Below, one piece after another: positions 35,808 to 43,307 of a DNA stretch of 64,000 nt. Each line of letters begins with the position of its first letter. Positions within the stretch are counted from its first letter, which is position 1. The position numbers were made by a program, and so were the translations under genes. The stretch comes from Streptococcus cristatus (GTDB taxonomy: Bacteria > Bacillota > Bacilli > Lactobacillales > Streptococcaceae): NCBI RefSeq assembly GCF_008369405.1, contig NZ_VSJJ01000002.1:63506-127505 (forward strand). The letters run 5' to 3'. A model generated the notes under the pieces. That model was not told where the DNA came from, did not search any database, and saw nothing but the letters and a program-made list of their open reading frames with translations.

Positions 35808-36189
35808 TGCGAGTTTAAGAGCGCAAATTGATAGTGATAAAGCCCAAAAAGAAAAGTACAAGAGAGTACGAAATTCTATCCAATCACATGGTTTGGATTC
35901 AGATGTTGACCTTAGTCGTTTTGAAGGCTATGTTGAACTTTGCGATAAAACTATTACGAAAATCGATAGTAATGAGGGGTATCATTATCTTTCAAACTTA
36001 AAGTCAAAACTGGAATCTGATAAAAAGACGCTCAAAGAATACATTGATTTTGTTAAGGATGCTAACTCGTCATTTAAAGATTTATATGTAACTCTTGGGG
36101 AAAAAATATCAGATTTAGATAATGCCATAGCTAGTAATAGAGCAGCATATAATAAAGGGAAACCATGGTGGGAACAACTTTGGTGGTAA
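35800..36189 (+). CDS. Helical effector-module protein, DUF5082-like
   Basis: 129 residues. The ATG at 35800 has GGAGG ten bases upstream; a much longer frame through this region is an artefact of the upstream gene's other frame. The protein is almost wholly helical ('LRAQIDSDKAQKEKYKRVRN', 'LKSKLESDKKTLKEYIDFV') and ends 'GKPWWEQLWW'. It resembles the YwqH/DUF5082 proteins that precede LXG toxin genes in Bacillus and Streptococcus. Its likely role is partner or targeting factor for the toxin of module A. Confidence 0.7.
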   Translation: MSDASLRAQIDSDKAQKEKYKRVRNSIQSHGLDSDVDLSRFEGYVELCDKTITKIDSNEGYHYLSNLKSKLESDKKTLKEYIDFVKDANSSFKDLYVTLGEKISDLDNAIASNRAAYNKGKPWWEQLWW

Positions 36190-36201
36190 AAGGAGGTGTC
36201 T

Positions 36202-36534
36202 ATGGATACAAATATTAATACTATTGATAGTAGTTATACAAGTGATGTAGTAACATATGATGATAGTCAGATTGACACAGTTATCAATGAATTGAATGAA
36301 ATCGTGAATCTTCTTTCTAGTATAGATACTGAGATATCTGGTTTGGACTCAAATGATACGGAATGGAAGGGAGAAAGCAAGAATCAATACTTAGACCTAA
36401 AGCTATTTCTAAAATCTTATCATTCGGACTATGGAAAGAGTATAGAAGAACTTAGGAAAGTGGTATCAGGTTTAAAAACATTACTCGGTTCTATCTCCAC
36501 TTCAAATGTCATAAAGGAGATTGATAACGCATGA
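36202..36534 (+). CDS. Small WXG100-like partner protein (DUF5344/DUF3130-like)
   Basis: About 110 residues, two helices with a central 'SNDTEWKGESKNQYLDLKLF', where WKG sits at the WXG turn. The ATG at 36202 follows a perfect AGGAGG; the GTG in frame six bases earlier overlaps that site and is less likely. The last 4 bp overlap the next gene. Known: WXG-like 'Lap' proteins bind LXG effectors and direct them to EssC. Confidence 0.75.
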   Translation: MDTNINTIDSSYTSDVVTYDDSQIDTVINELNEIVNLLSSIDTEISGLDSNDTEWKGESKNQYLDLKLFLKSYHSDYGKSIEELRKVVSGLKTLLGSISTSNVIKEIDNA

Positions 36535-37193
36535 TATTTACATTAGAAGCCTTATACACACTACATATATTTAATAATTACTCAGATGATTTGGCATTCC
36601 TCCCACTTCCAACTGCTATTGAAGGGAATGAAAATAGAAAAGACAACCTTTTGTGGGTAATTGAGAAAGGTTTTGAAGATTTAAAGGAGATGGGGCTTAT
36701 CGTTGATAATCGACCTACAGAGGAATGTGTTCAATATGGAGCGTATTTGAAGGAGTATCACGAAGCTAACTATCATTGTCAGATTGATCATCTCCTATCC
36801 TATGCGCCTGGAGTGGATGAGTTCAAACGAATGGCTGTTATTATCATGGAAGTCGGTGACAATCAATTTCAACTAGACCGAGCAGGTAGTGCTGTTTTCC
36901 TAGCCTTTTTGATGGAGATGCACCCTGTCTTACAAGAAATTGATGATACTATCAAAGATTATATTCATTCGCAATGGGAAGAGGAAGCATTGATGCGCTT
37001 GATAGTCCGTCATGGGAATGAAGAGGCCCTTCGTATCCGAATCAATGAGTTTTCCAAAGACACACAAGACATTATCTATCTCACAAGTGATCATCATTTA
37101 TATGAATATGATGTATCGAAGCAAATGCGCCGTTCGATTGATAGTGAACAGCTAAAAACACAACTGATAAAAAAATTGAAAGTGAGGATGTGA
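36531..37193 (+). CDS. DUF5081-like cytoplasmic protein
   Basis: 220 residues with mixed alpha/beta content: 'MIFTLEALYTLHIFNNYSDD', 'VDEFKRMAVIIMEVGDNQFQ' and 'MRLIVRHGNEEALRIRINEF'. No signal peptide or membrane span. This pattern and the location fit DUF5081, a T7SSb-linked family recalling the EspG-type chaperones of mycobacterial systems; I infer a chaperone role. It is coupled by 4-bp overlap to the gene before it, and one base separates it from the next. Confidence 0.65.
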   Translation: MIFTLEALYTLHIFNNYSDDLAFLPLPTAIEGNENRKDNLLWVIEKGFEDLKEMGLIVDNRPTEECVQYGAYLKEYHEANYHCQIDHLLSYAPGVDEFKRMAVIIMEVGDNQFQLDRAGSAVFLAFLMEMHPVLQEIDDTIKDYIHSQWEEEALMRLIVRHGNEEALRIRINEFSKDTQDIIYLTSDHHLYEYDVSKQMRRSIDSEQLKTQLIKKLKVRM

Positions 37194-37194
37194 T

Positions 37195-37629
37195 ATGGGG
37201 GTAGATTTCAAACTCGTTTTAAATGATCAAGAACAACTCATTTACCACTGTCTTAACATAGTCACACTTACGAATCAGGTTTCGACCAAGATTCAACATG
37301 TCATTTCAACACTTCCCGACCTATCATCTGAGGGTGCCTATCATGATTTGATTAGTAACAGTAGTAGCAATATGGGCTTGAAGCTATTTTATCTAAAAGC
37401 GCAGGAGTTTGAGACACTCAGTGAAGTGCTCTATAGACATGCGCAAAATACTTATAATCAAATGGTAAATACAGATAAGGTTTTAGCTACATCGATTGCC
37501 AACCTTTTGTTAGAAGAACCAACCACAAGTGCCGAATATAAGGAGGCTATCAAAAAGGATCCTAAAGGCTCAGTTGAACAAATCATGCGAAAACGCCAAG
37601 CAGATGCGAAAGAAAGTGGGGCCCAATGA
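37195..37629 (+). CDS. Helical LXG-module protein
   Basis: 144 residues, helical throughout ('LNIVTLTNQVSTKIQHVIST', 'KLFYLKAQEFETLSEVLYRH'), and ends in a charged tail (KRQADAKESGAQ). It overlaps the toxin gene by 4 bp. The toxin's own N-terminus is not an obvious LXG domain, so this protein may supply the missing export helices in trans. That is inferred from arrangement only. Confidence 0.6.
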   Translation: MGVDFKLVLNDQEQLIYHCLNIVTLTNQVSTKIQHVISTLPDLSSEGAYHDLISNSSSNMGLKLFYLKAQEFETLSEVLYRHAQNTYNQMVNTDKVLATSIANLLLEEPTTSAEYKEAIKKDPKGSVEQIMRKRQADAKESGAQ

Positions 37630-40148
37630 CGAATTATTATAGTAATAAACCCGATTTTACTGGTGATCCAGCCTATCCTCTGCTTTCGTCCAGCAGTTAT
37701 TTCAAGTCAATGAGTTCTATCATGGATGATATCGAAGCAGCGGGTAAGGTTGTAACAGACGAGGGAGTTGAAGATCTCTATGTTCAAAAAGGAGAGGCCT
37801 CATTAGGGACGACAAAGGATAGTTCGACCTTTGACAAATCCCTGAAGCGGATTTACAACATGATAATGAGTGGGAAGAAGATTCATTCAGACATCATGCA
37901 GAATATAGATAGCAAGTTCACCAAGGGGATGGATGCGGCCTTCGTGACATTAAATGATGTTAATGGAGCCAATAAACCCTATAAGAGCAAGTATACGAAA
38001 AAAACAATTCCGACGAAAGTCTTGGCCGGCTATAGGAGTGATAATACTGCGGTCTATATTGATAGCACAGAACAGCAGTCCTATAGTCTAGCAGAAATCC
38101 TAGATGGGAAGGCTAGTCCCATTCAAGCGGCTAAGGATGTCTATGATGATCGTATAAAAGCTGTTAAGGAGATGATGGCTAAGAAGGACCAGCTATCAGA
38201 TGAGCAAATAAAGGCCTTAGAGGGCAAGAGCGCAGAGGAAATCGTGGCTGTTCGCTATCCTGGACAACTGCCAGACTATCAGAGACTCAAATCCAGTCGC
38301 TATTACGAAGAAAATAAGGAAAGTCTTCAGTATGTGGATATCGGCCTCAAGGCTCTAGCGGTTTTAAGTATGATAGGGGGAACTGTCTTAGCACCCGCGA
38401 CAAGTGGCGCCTCGCTGTATGCCACCTACTCTGGTGGCGCTTATCTAGCAGCTGATAATGCTTATTCGGCCTTTAATGGTCACACCATGATTACCGGAAA
38501 TCAGTTATCGACCGAGGAGCGAGTATGGGCTGGTATTGATGCGGTGGTTACTCTTGTGAGTATGGGTTCGGCAGGTTATCTGACCAAACTAGCTCAGAGT
38601 GAAAAGAACGGCTCTACGATATTGAAAGGTCTAGCAACGGCGGGGAAACATGCGGATGATGTAAACGATGTTTCCAAGGTAGTCTACTCCTTTGCGACAG
38701 ATCAAGATCCGAACGCGGCGCTTCAGAATTTGGTGCTGGGCCAAGTGATGGGTATTGGGATGAACTCGGCAGGGAATTATATTGGTAAAAAGTTTGGTGT
38801 ACCAGCCGTAGATGTGCCAAGCACCAAAACATCTCATCTGGATGTCCCGCTTCAAGGCAAGCAAATACCCAAGCTGGATCTAGCTAATGTACGTTTGAGT
38901 AGTAGGGCAGACCTGCATCTAAAAGCCAGCCCAGCTGATACGAACCTAGCTAAACTGAAAACCCATCCAACAGTTAGTGCGGATTTGCCGAAGATGAAGC
39001 AAATTAGGGCTGATTATAATGATTATGTCGCTCAAAAGACGAGCGTGGGAGAAAAACCGCTCTCTATGTCAGATTGGAAACTGAAAAATAACGTATCTGA
39101 ACAAAATTTTACTAACTATAAAGAGTTTTCAACTACAAAGATTGATGACTTCAAGACAAATTTCAAAGATGTTGAAACGAAAATAACCGTTGAGACTCGT
39201 AATGCAGCAGGTGAAATTCAACGTATCCAATTAAAAGCTGTCGGTGTAGATGAAACTGGAAAAATTCATATTCAAGATTACACGACTGCGAAAGACGGTT
39301 TATCTATTAAACGCCAAGGAATCCTTGAGAATTTATCGAAATATGGCGGTACTGTCGTAGGTAAAGGGAAAGGTCGTTTTACGGGTGGTACTAAAATTGA
39401 ACCAGGAACTCGGATTGATGTGATTTCCAAACAAACAGACAGTTTTACAATTGATAAAGTATCAAGCTTTGACAAGGTGACGCAGTATACCAGTGAATTA
39501 TACAAAGCTGACTTAAGTTTAGAAGAAAAGGTTCAAAAACTTCAAAAGTATTTTTCTGAGCTTGATGATAAAGTAGATATCAATGTCCCTTCTGATGCTC
39601 AATATGTTAAGTCAATTGAAGATGGTTGGATTTCATATGATTGGCCAGAAAGATTAGGATTTAAAAAAGGAACTGTACGTCCTATAACGAGAACTTCTGG
39701 TTTACCAAAGCGATGGGACAGATTTGGGCATATGGGAGGAGGTAACTTCTCGGATATTCCTAGCGAAGGGCCATATACGTACAGTCAACGTTCAATTCCA
39801 TATGTTGAAAATCTTAAAGCTTACCATAACGGTGAATTTAAAACCGATAGTTATTTTGACAAAATTGATGCTATCAGTGAAGGTGATATCAAGACTTTTA
39901 ATAGGATTTTGAGAGAAGAAGGAATTGAAGCGGTATCACAAGATCAATTTTTAGAACTGTCGGATAAGTATCGAAAGTATATATCAAATACATCTACTTC
40001 TTTAGATATGCCTATTGACGATGTTAAATATGGAGTTCATGGGAAAGCAGCAGAATGGGGTGATATGTCAGGTGGTGCTGAACAGATTGTAACACCTTTT
40101 GGAGGGATTGATATGATGAATGTGGGTATGATGGAGGAATTTAAATGA
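37626..40148 (+). CDS. Polymorphic T7SS toxin with TNT-like C-terminal domain
   Basis: 840 residues. The N-terminal ~230 residues are helical with no clear LXG motif. About 240-330 is hydrophobic and Gly/Ala-rich ('LAVLSMIGGTVLAPATSGAS', 'GAYLAADNAYSAFNG'), like a pretoxin (PT-TG-type) region. A linker follows to about 450 and a further domain to about 640. The last ~150 residues read like the tuberculosis necrotizing toxin fold: 'GLPKRWDRFGHMGGGNFSDI' (Trp697), 'YTYSQRSIPY', and late 'SGGAEQIVTPFGGIDMM' ending 'GMMEEF'. TNT domains cleave NAD(P). Composition shifts to AT-rich near 39060, marking the exchangeable toxin part. The candidate immunity gene overlaps by 4 bp. Confidence 0.8.
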   Translation: MTNYYSNKPDFTGDPAYPLLSSSSYFKSMSSIMDDIEAAGKVVTDEGVEDLYVQKGEASLGTTKDSSTFDKSLKRIYNMIMSGKKIHSDIMQNIDSKFTKGMDAAFVTLNDVNGANKPYKSKYTKKTIPTKVLAGYRSDNTAVYIDSTEQQSYSLAEILDGKASPIQAAKDVYDDRIKAVKEMMAKKDQLSDEQIKALEGKSAEEIVAVRYPGQLPDYQRLKSSRYYEENKESLQYVDIGLKALAVLSMIGGTVLAPATSGASLYATYSGGAYLAADNAYSAFNGHTMITGNQLSTEERVWAGIDAVVTLVSMGSAGYLTKLAQSEKNGSTILKGLATAGKHADDVNDVSKVVYSFATDQDPNAALQNLVLGQVMGIGMNSAGNYIGKKFGVPAVDVPSTKTSHLDVPLQGKQIPKLDLANVRLSSRADLHLKASPADTNLAKLKTHPTVSADLPKMKQIRADYNDYVAQKTSVGEKPLSMSDWKLKNNVSEQNFTNYKEFSTTKIDDFKTNFKDVETKITVETRNAAGEIQRIQLKAVGVDETGKIHIQDYTTAKDGLSIKRQGILENLSKYGGTVVGKGKGRFTGGTKIEPGTRIDVISKQTDSFTIDKVSSFDKVTQYTSELYKADLSLEEKVQKLQKYFSELDDKVDINVPSDAQYVKSIEDGWISYDWPERLGFKKGTVRPITRTSGLPKRWDRFGHMGGGNFSDIPSEGPYTYSQRSIPYVENLKAYHNGEFKTDSYFDKIDAISEGDIKTFNRILREEGIEAVSQDQFLELSDKYRKYISNTSTSLDMPIDDVKYGVHGKAAEWGDMSGGAEQIVTPFGGIDMMNVGMMEEFK

Positions 40149-40720
40149 CGAAACAAGAACTAGTAAATTTCATTAATAAACATAGAGATAAGATAGGGAT
40201 ATTTCATATTGCGCTTGATGAACGATTTGAAGGCCAATTTACCTTGGGATACTATTACGATGAGAAATCTAGCCAATATAAAGTATATGAGGTAAATGAG
40301 CGCCAAGATATCTGGATAAGAGACGAATATAAAAATGAAAGTGATGCAATAAATCGACTTTATCGTTTGATAAAAACAAAATTTTGGATAAAAGAACCTC
40401 TCATTCAGTTAGATGTTTCAGAGATTGATGCAATCGGAACGAGTGATACAGACTTGGAACTTTTATTAATAGATGGCAATCTTTGGCTTCCAGATACCGA
40501 AGAAGAGCATCTCTTGAAACTTCAAGAAAAACTCAACAACTACATCTACTTCCTCGAAAGCAAGCAGTATGTGGAGCGATATGGTGATAAGTTTGATAAA
40601 AAAGTCATCCATATTACATTCCAGTATTCTCCATCTGATAATGGACTAGCCTTTCTCGCTGCGGTTCAGAAGGTATTACAGCCTACAGATATGAGCCTAA
40701 AGGTAGAATTACCAGAGTGA
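40145..40720 (+). CDS. Candidate immunity protein for the TNT-like toxin
   Basis: 191 residues, soluble, no signal. The N-terminal part ('FHIALDERFEGQFTLGYY', 'YKVYEVNERQDIWIRDEYKN', 'DAINRLYRLIKT') resembles small immunity families found next to nucleotide-targeting toxins. The C-terminal ~70 residues form a second helical part. The 4-bp overlap with the toxin and the terminator right after it support a toxin-immunity pair. The toxin should act in the cytoplasm, so a soluble immunity protein fits. Confidence 0.75.
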   Translation: MTKQELVNFINKHRDKIGIFHIALDERFEGQFTLGYYYDEKSSQYKVYEVNERQDIWIRDEYKNESDAINRLYRLIKTKFWIKEPLIQLDVSEIDAIGTSDTDLELLLIDGNLWLPDTEEEHLLKLQEKLNNYIYFLESKQYVERYGDKFDKKVIHITFQYSPSDNGLAFLAAVQKVLQPTDMSLKVELPE

Positions 40721-40723
40721 TAA

Positions 40724-40747
40724 AGAGAGCGGAAACGCTCTCTTTTT
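40724..40747 (+). terminator. Terminator after module A immunity gene
   Basis: AGAGAGCG (40724-40731), GAAA loop, CGCTCTCT (40736-40743), then TTTT. Confidence 0.92.
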
Positions 40748-40748
40748 G

Positions 40749-40768
40749 TGGTATAATGGAATAAAGAC
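40749..40768 (+). promoter_or_regulatory. Extended -10 motif, copy 1
   Basis: A 20-base element (TGGTATAATGGAATAAAGAC) placed two bases after a terminator. It matches 18 of 20 bases of a second element at 42403-42422. Each starts a segment containing a truncated T7SS gene. Confidence 0.5.
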
Positions 40769-40770
40769 AC

Positions 40771-40942
40771 CACAGAACAGCAGTCCTATAGTCTAGCAGA
40801 AATCCTAGATGGGAAGGCTAGTCCCATTCAAGCGGCTAAGGATGTCTATGATGATCGTATAAAAGCTGTTAAGGAGATGATGGCTAAGAAGGACCAGTTA
40901 TCAGATGAGCAGAAACGTACTGACGAAAATGGTCTTATTTAA
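40771..40942 (+). pseudogene. Duplicated internal fragment of the toxin gene
   Basis: 40771-40911 repeats 38066-38206 of the toxin gene with one difference in 141 bases (T for C). The frame reads 'TEQQSYSLAEILDGKASPIQ' as in the toxin, then diverges ('KRTDENGLI') to a TAA at 40940-40942. No start codon precedes it. In another frame just after the break, 'YVTGVGAGGN' can be read, perhaps the decayed tail of the lost toxin. Confidence 0.9.
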
Positions 40943-40981
40943 GTTACGTAACTGGAGTTGGTGCAGGAGGAAACTGATACG

Positions 40982-41947
40982 ATGAGGAAGATATTAAAAA
41001 ATAAGCGTGCTTTTCAATTTGTGTTAGCTAGCCTAATTCTTATCCCTTTTATTATAGTAGGTACTGTTGGGTTCCAACAATTATTTAAAGAACCTGAAAA
41101 AGTCGAATATTCTATTGAAGAATACCATTCTGCAAATGAAAACGTATATTTTTTCGGGAATCAACGGAAATTCGTCTTAATGAACACAGATTCCAATGTG
41201 AGACCTGGGAGTAGTATCTATCTTTATACAACCGAGCGGAAAGTGATGACAAATAAAGGCGGAGTTGATTTAACATTTAGAGAAAACATGCCCAAATCAG
41301 ATTATTGGAAGATCCGTCTTTATGACTATAGAACAGAAGAATTAGCCGTTAAAGAAGTGGATCTAAACAAAGTGGTCGAAGACTATGAGGCTGGTTTTTT
41401 TCCGATGTATTTTAAATTTGCAGAATATCGTAATAATCCCAAGAACGTCATCAATATAGAAGTTAAAGATAATCAAGGTACTATGAAAACCTTTGTTTTA
41501 AACATTGATAGCGGAAAAGTAGAAGGAGAGTATCAAAAGCGTGTAGATATCTATGAAGAGGGTCCTTACTTTTATTATACGACACTGGATCAACATACAG
41601 AGAATAAGGGATACTTGGTAAATCACGTCATCGGTACTTATGGTGATTGGAAGGCAGAGGGAAAAGTTATTGATACCAACATCAACCTCTTTGAGGAATA
41701 TCCTGAAATTGAGAAAAAAATAACTGAAGAAGGTTGGATTCTTAATCCTCAAGAAGAATACGTGACCTCAGAGGAATGGTTTGACAAAGTTTTGTACTGG
41801 ATGGCGCCTAAGGGAGAAGAGAAACTGACGATTTATGGTATAGATACTAAGGGTCAAGTTTCTGATACCCCACTCACAACCTATGCAGAATATGAAGCCT
41901 GGGTTCAAAAACAACGATCAGAAGGGAAAATAAATGAAACGAATTGA
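40982..41947 (+). CDS. Membrane-anchored protein, orphan in module remnant
   Basis: About 321 residues. It has a basic N-terminus and a single membrane segment (residues ~12-32, 'FVLASLILIPFIIVGTVGF'), then an outside domain with many beta strands and aromatic residues ('ENVYFFGNQRKFVLMNTDSN', 'YFYYTTLDQHTENKGYLVNH'). No family recognised. AGGAGG lies 11 bases before the ATG at 40982; TTG and GTG codons upstream are alternatives. It follows the toxin-gene fragment, so it may be the immunity protein of a lost surface-acting toxin. Confidence 0.65.
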   Translation: MRKILKNKRAFQFVLASLILIPFIIVGTVGFQQLFKEPEKVEYSIEEYHSANENVYFFGNQRKFVLMNTDSNVRPGSSIYLYTTERKVMTNKGGVDLTFRENMPKSDYWKIRLYDYRTEELAVKEVDLNKVVEDYEAGFFPMYFKFAEYRNNPKNVINIEVKDNQGTMKTFVLNIDSGKVEGEYQKRVDIYEEGPYFYYTTLDQHTENKGYLVNHVIGTYGDWKAEGKVIDTNINLFEEYPEIEKKITEEGWILNPQEEYVTSEEWFDKVLYWMAPKGEEKLTIYGIDTKGQVSDTPLTTYAEYEAWVQKQRSEGKINETN

Positions 41948-42323
41948 TCCTGAGAGAATAAAGAGTATAAAAGCGAGTATCAACGCATCTACTAATGAAA
42001 TACCAGATGACATTCGCTCGCTGATTGATGCGCCAGTGACAGGTAATTTTGAAGACTGTGTTAAGCGAACCAAAGCAACAATGGAGAGCTTGGTAACAAC
42101 GGTTGATTCGCTCGATCAGTATTTAGATAGTGTAGCGGATGCTTTTGCGGCAACAGAAGCTAGTTTAGTTGCGGCAATTGATGGAGGTATCTATATTAAA
42201 GCATCTGAGTCACGAGCGGAGCGTAGAGAACGACATATCCAAGGTGGAAAAAATTCCCAAGAATGCCACAATCGTAGAAAAATGGTTGAAATTGCAGAAA
42301 GTCAATATAGCGATTTTCCATAA
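41934..42323 (+). CDS. WXG100-like small protein
   Basis: 129 residues overlapping the previous gene by 14 bp. Residues 1-85 form two helices with 'LIDAPVTGNFEDCVKRTKAT' between them, as in SACOL2603-type T7SS substrates. The last ~40 residues (from 'SESRAERRERHIQGGKNSQE') are polar and unlike the rest, possibly a frameshifted or decayed end. It stands without an intact toxin next to it. Confidence 0.6.
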   Translation: MKRIDPERIKSIKASINASTNEIPDDIRSLIDAPVTGNFEDCVKRTKATMESLVTTVDSLDQYLDSVADAFAATEASLVAAIDGGIYIKASESRAERRERHIQGGKNSQECHNRRKMVEIAESQYSDFP

Positions 42324-42333
42324 ATATATGAAT

Positions 42334-42364
42334 CACCTGAATTTATTTCAGGTGGTTTTCTTTT
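42334..42364 (+). terminator. Terminator before the essC-like pseudogene
   Basis: CACCTGAA (42334-42341) pairs with TTCAGGTG (42347-42354), then GTTTTCTTTT. Confidence 0.85.
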
Positions 42365-42402
42365 GCTTTTTTATTATTACTCTTCTTGTAGTATCATTCA
42401 TA

Positions 42403-42422
42403 TGGTATAATGGGACAAAGAC
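42403..42422 (+). promoter_or_regulatory. Extended -10 motif, copy 2
   Basis: TGGTATAATGGGACAAAGAC, nearly the same as 40749-40768 and likewise placed after a terminator. It would drive the essC-like pseudogene and the module B genes. 42423-42492 is an AT-rich linker with no gene. Confidence 0.5.
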
Positions 42423-42492
42423 ATTTTTCTTCTAGTATTTTGGAAATTCTATATTTTTCGCTTGTTTATCCCTTCAGCTATTTACAAAAAAA

Positions 42493-43307
42493 TATATCCT
42501 GTCCCTCGCTGTCAACTTCCACCCTCATGATGTGGCATTCTTGCTGATTGACTACAAGGGTGGTGGGATGGCCAATCTCTTTAAAAACCTACCCCATCTC
42601 TTGGGAACTATTACCAACTTGGATGGCGCCCAATCCATGCGGGCCTTGGCTTCGATCAATGCGGAGATCCATCGTCGTGAACGACTCTTTGGAGAGTTCG
42701 AAGTCAACCATATCAATCAATACCAGAAGAAATTTAAAAACGGAGAAGCGACAGAACCGCTCCCTCACCTCTTTCTCATCTCGGATGAGTTTGCGGAGCT
42801 CAAGGTCAACCAGCCTGACTTTATCAAGGAGCTGGTATCTATCGCTCGTGTCGGGCGTTCCCTTGGGGTCCACTTGATCCTAGCGACTCAGAAGCCGTCT
42901 GGGGTGGTGGATGATCAAATCTGGTCCAACTCCCGCTTTAAGTTGGCGCTTAAGGTAGCGGATCGTGGAGACTCTATGGAGATGCTTCATACGCCAGATG
43001 CGGCAGAGATCACCCAGACAGGACGAGCTTATCTACAGGTCGGCAACAATGAAGTCTATGAACTCTTCCAGTCAGCTTGGTCGGGCGCAGACTACCAGCC
43101 GGATAAGGATGATATGGGCATTGAGGACCATACGATTTACCTAATCAATGACCTAGGTCAATATGAGATCCTGAATGAAGACCTATCAGGCTTAGAAGAG
43201 GCTGACGAGATCAAAGAAGTACCGACAGAGCTGGACGCGATTGTACAGAACATCAAACTTCTGTGTGAAGAGCAGAATATTCCTCCAGTACCACAACCTT
43301 GGCTGCC
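42493..43307 (+). repeat. 815-bp direct repeat, copy 2 (start of essC-like pseudogene)
   Basis: The partner of 32716-33530, offset 9,777 bp. The match begins abruptly at the codon for Tyr675 of EssC, seven codons after the Walker A lysine. Confidence 0.93.

Noticed and set aside
40942..40981. TTG/GTG starts for the membrane-anchored protein at 40958-40961
   Set aside because: They overlap the AGGAGG site that serves the ATG at 40982, and add only hydrophilic residues before the basic signal-anchor.
42169..42435. 88-codon frame crossing the end of the WXG-like gene
   Set aside because: It overlaps a gene and a terminator, has no ribosome binding site, and ends in hydrophobic noise.
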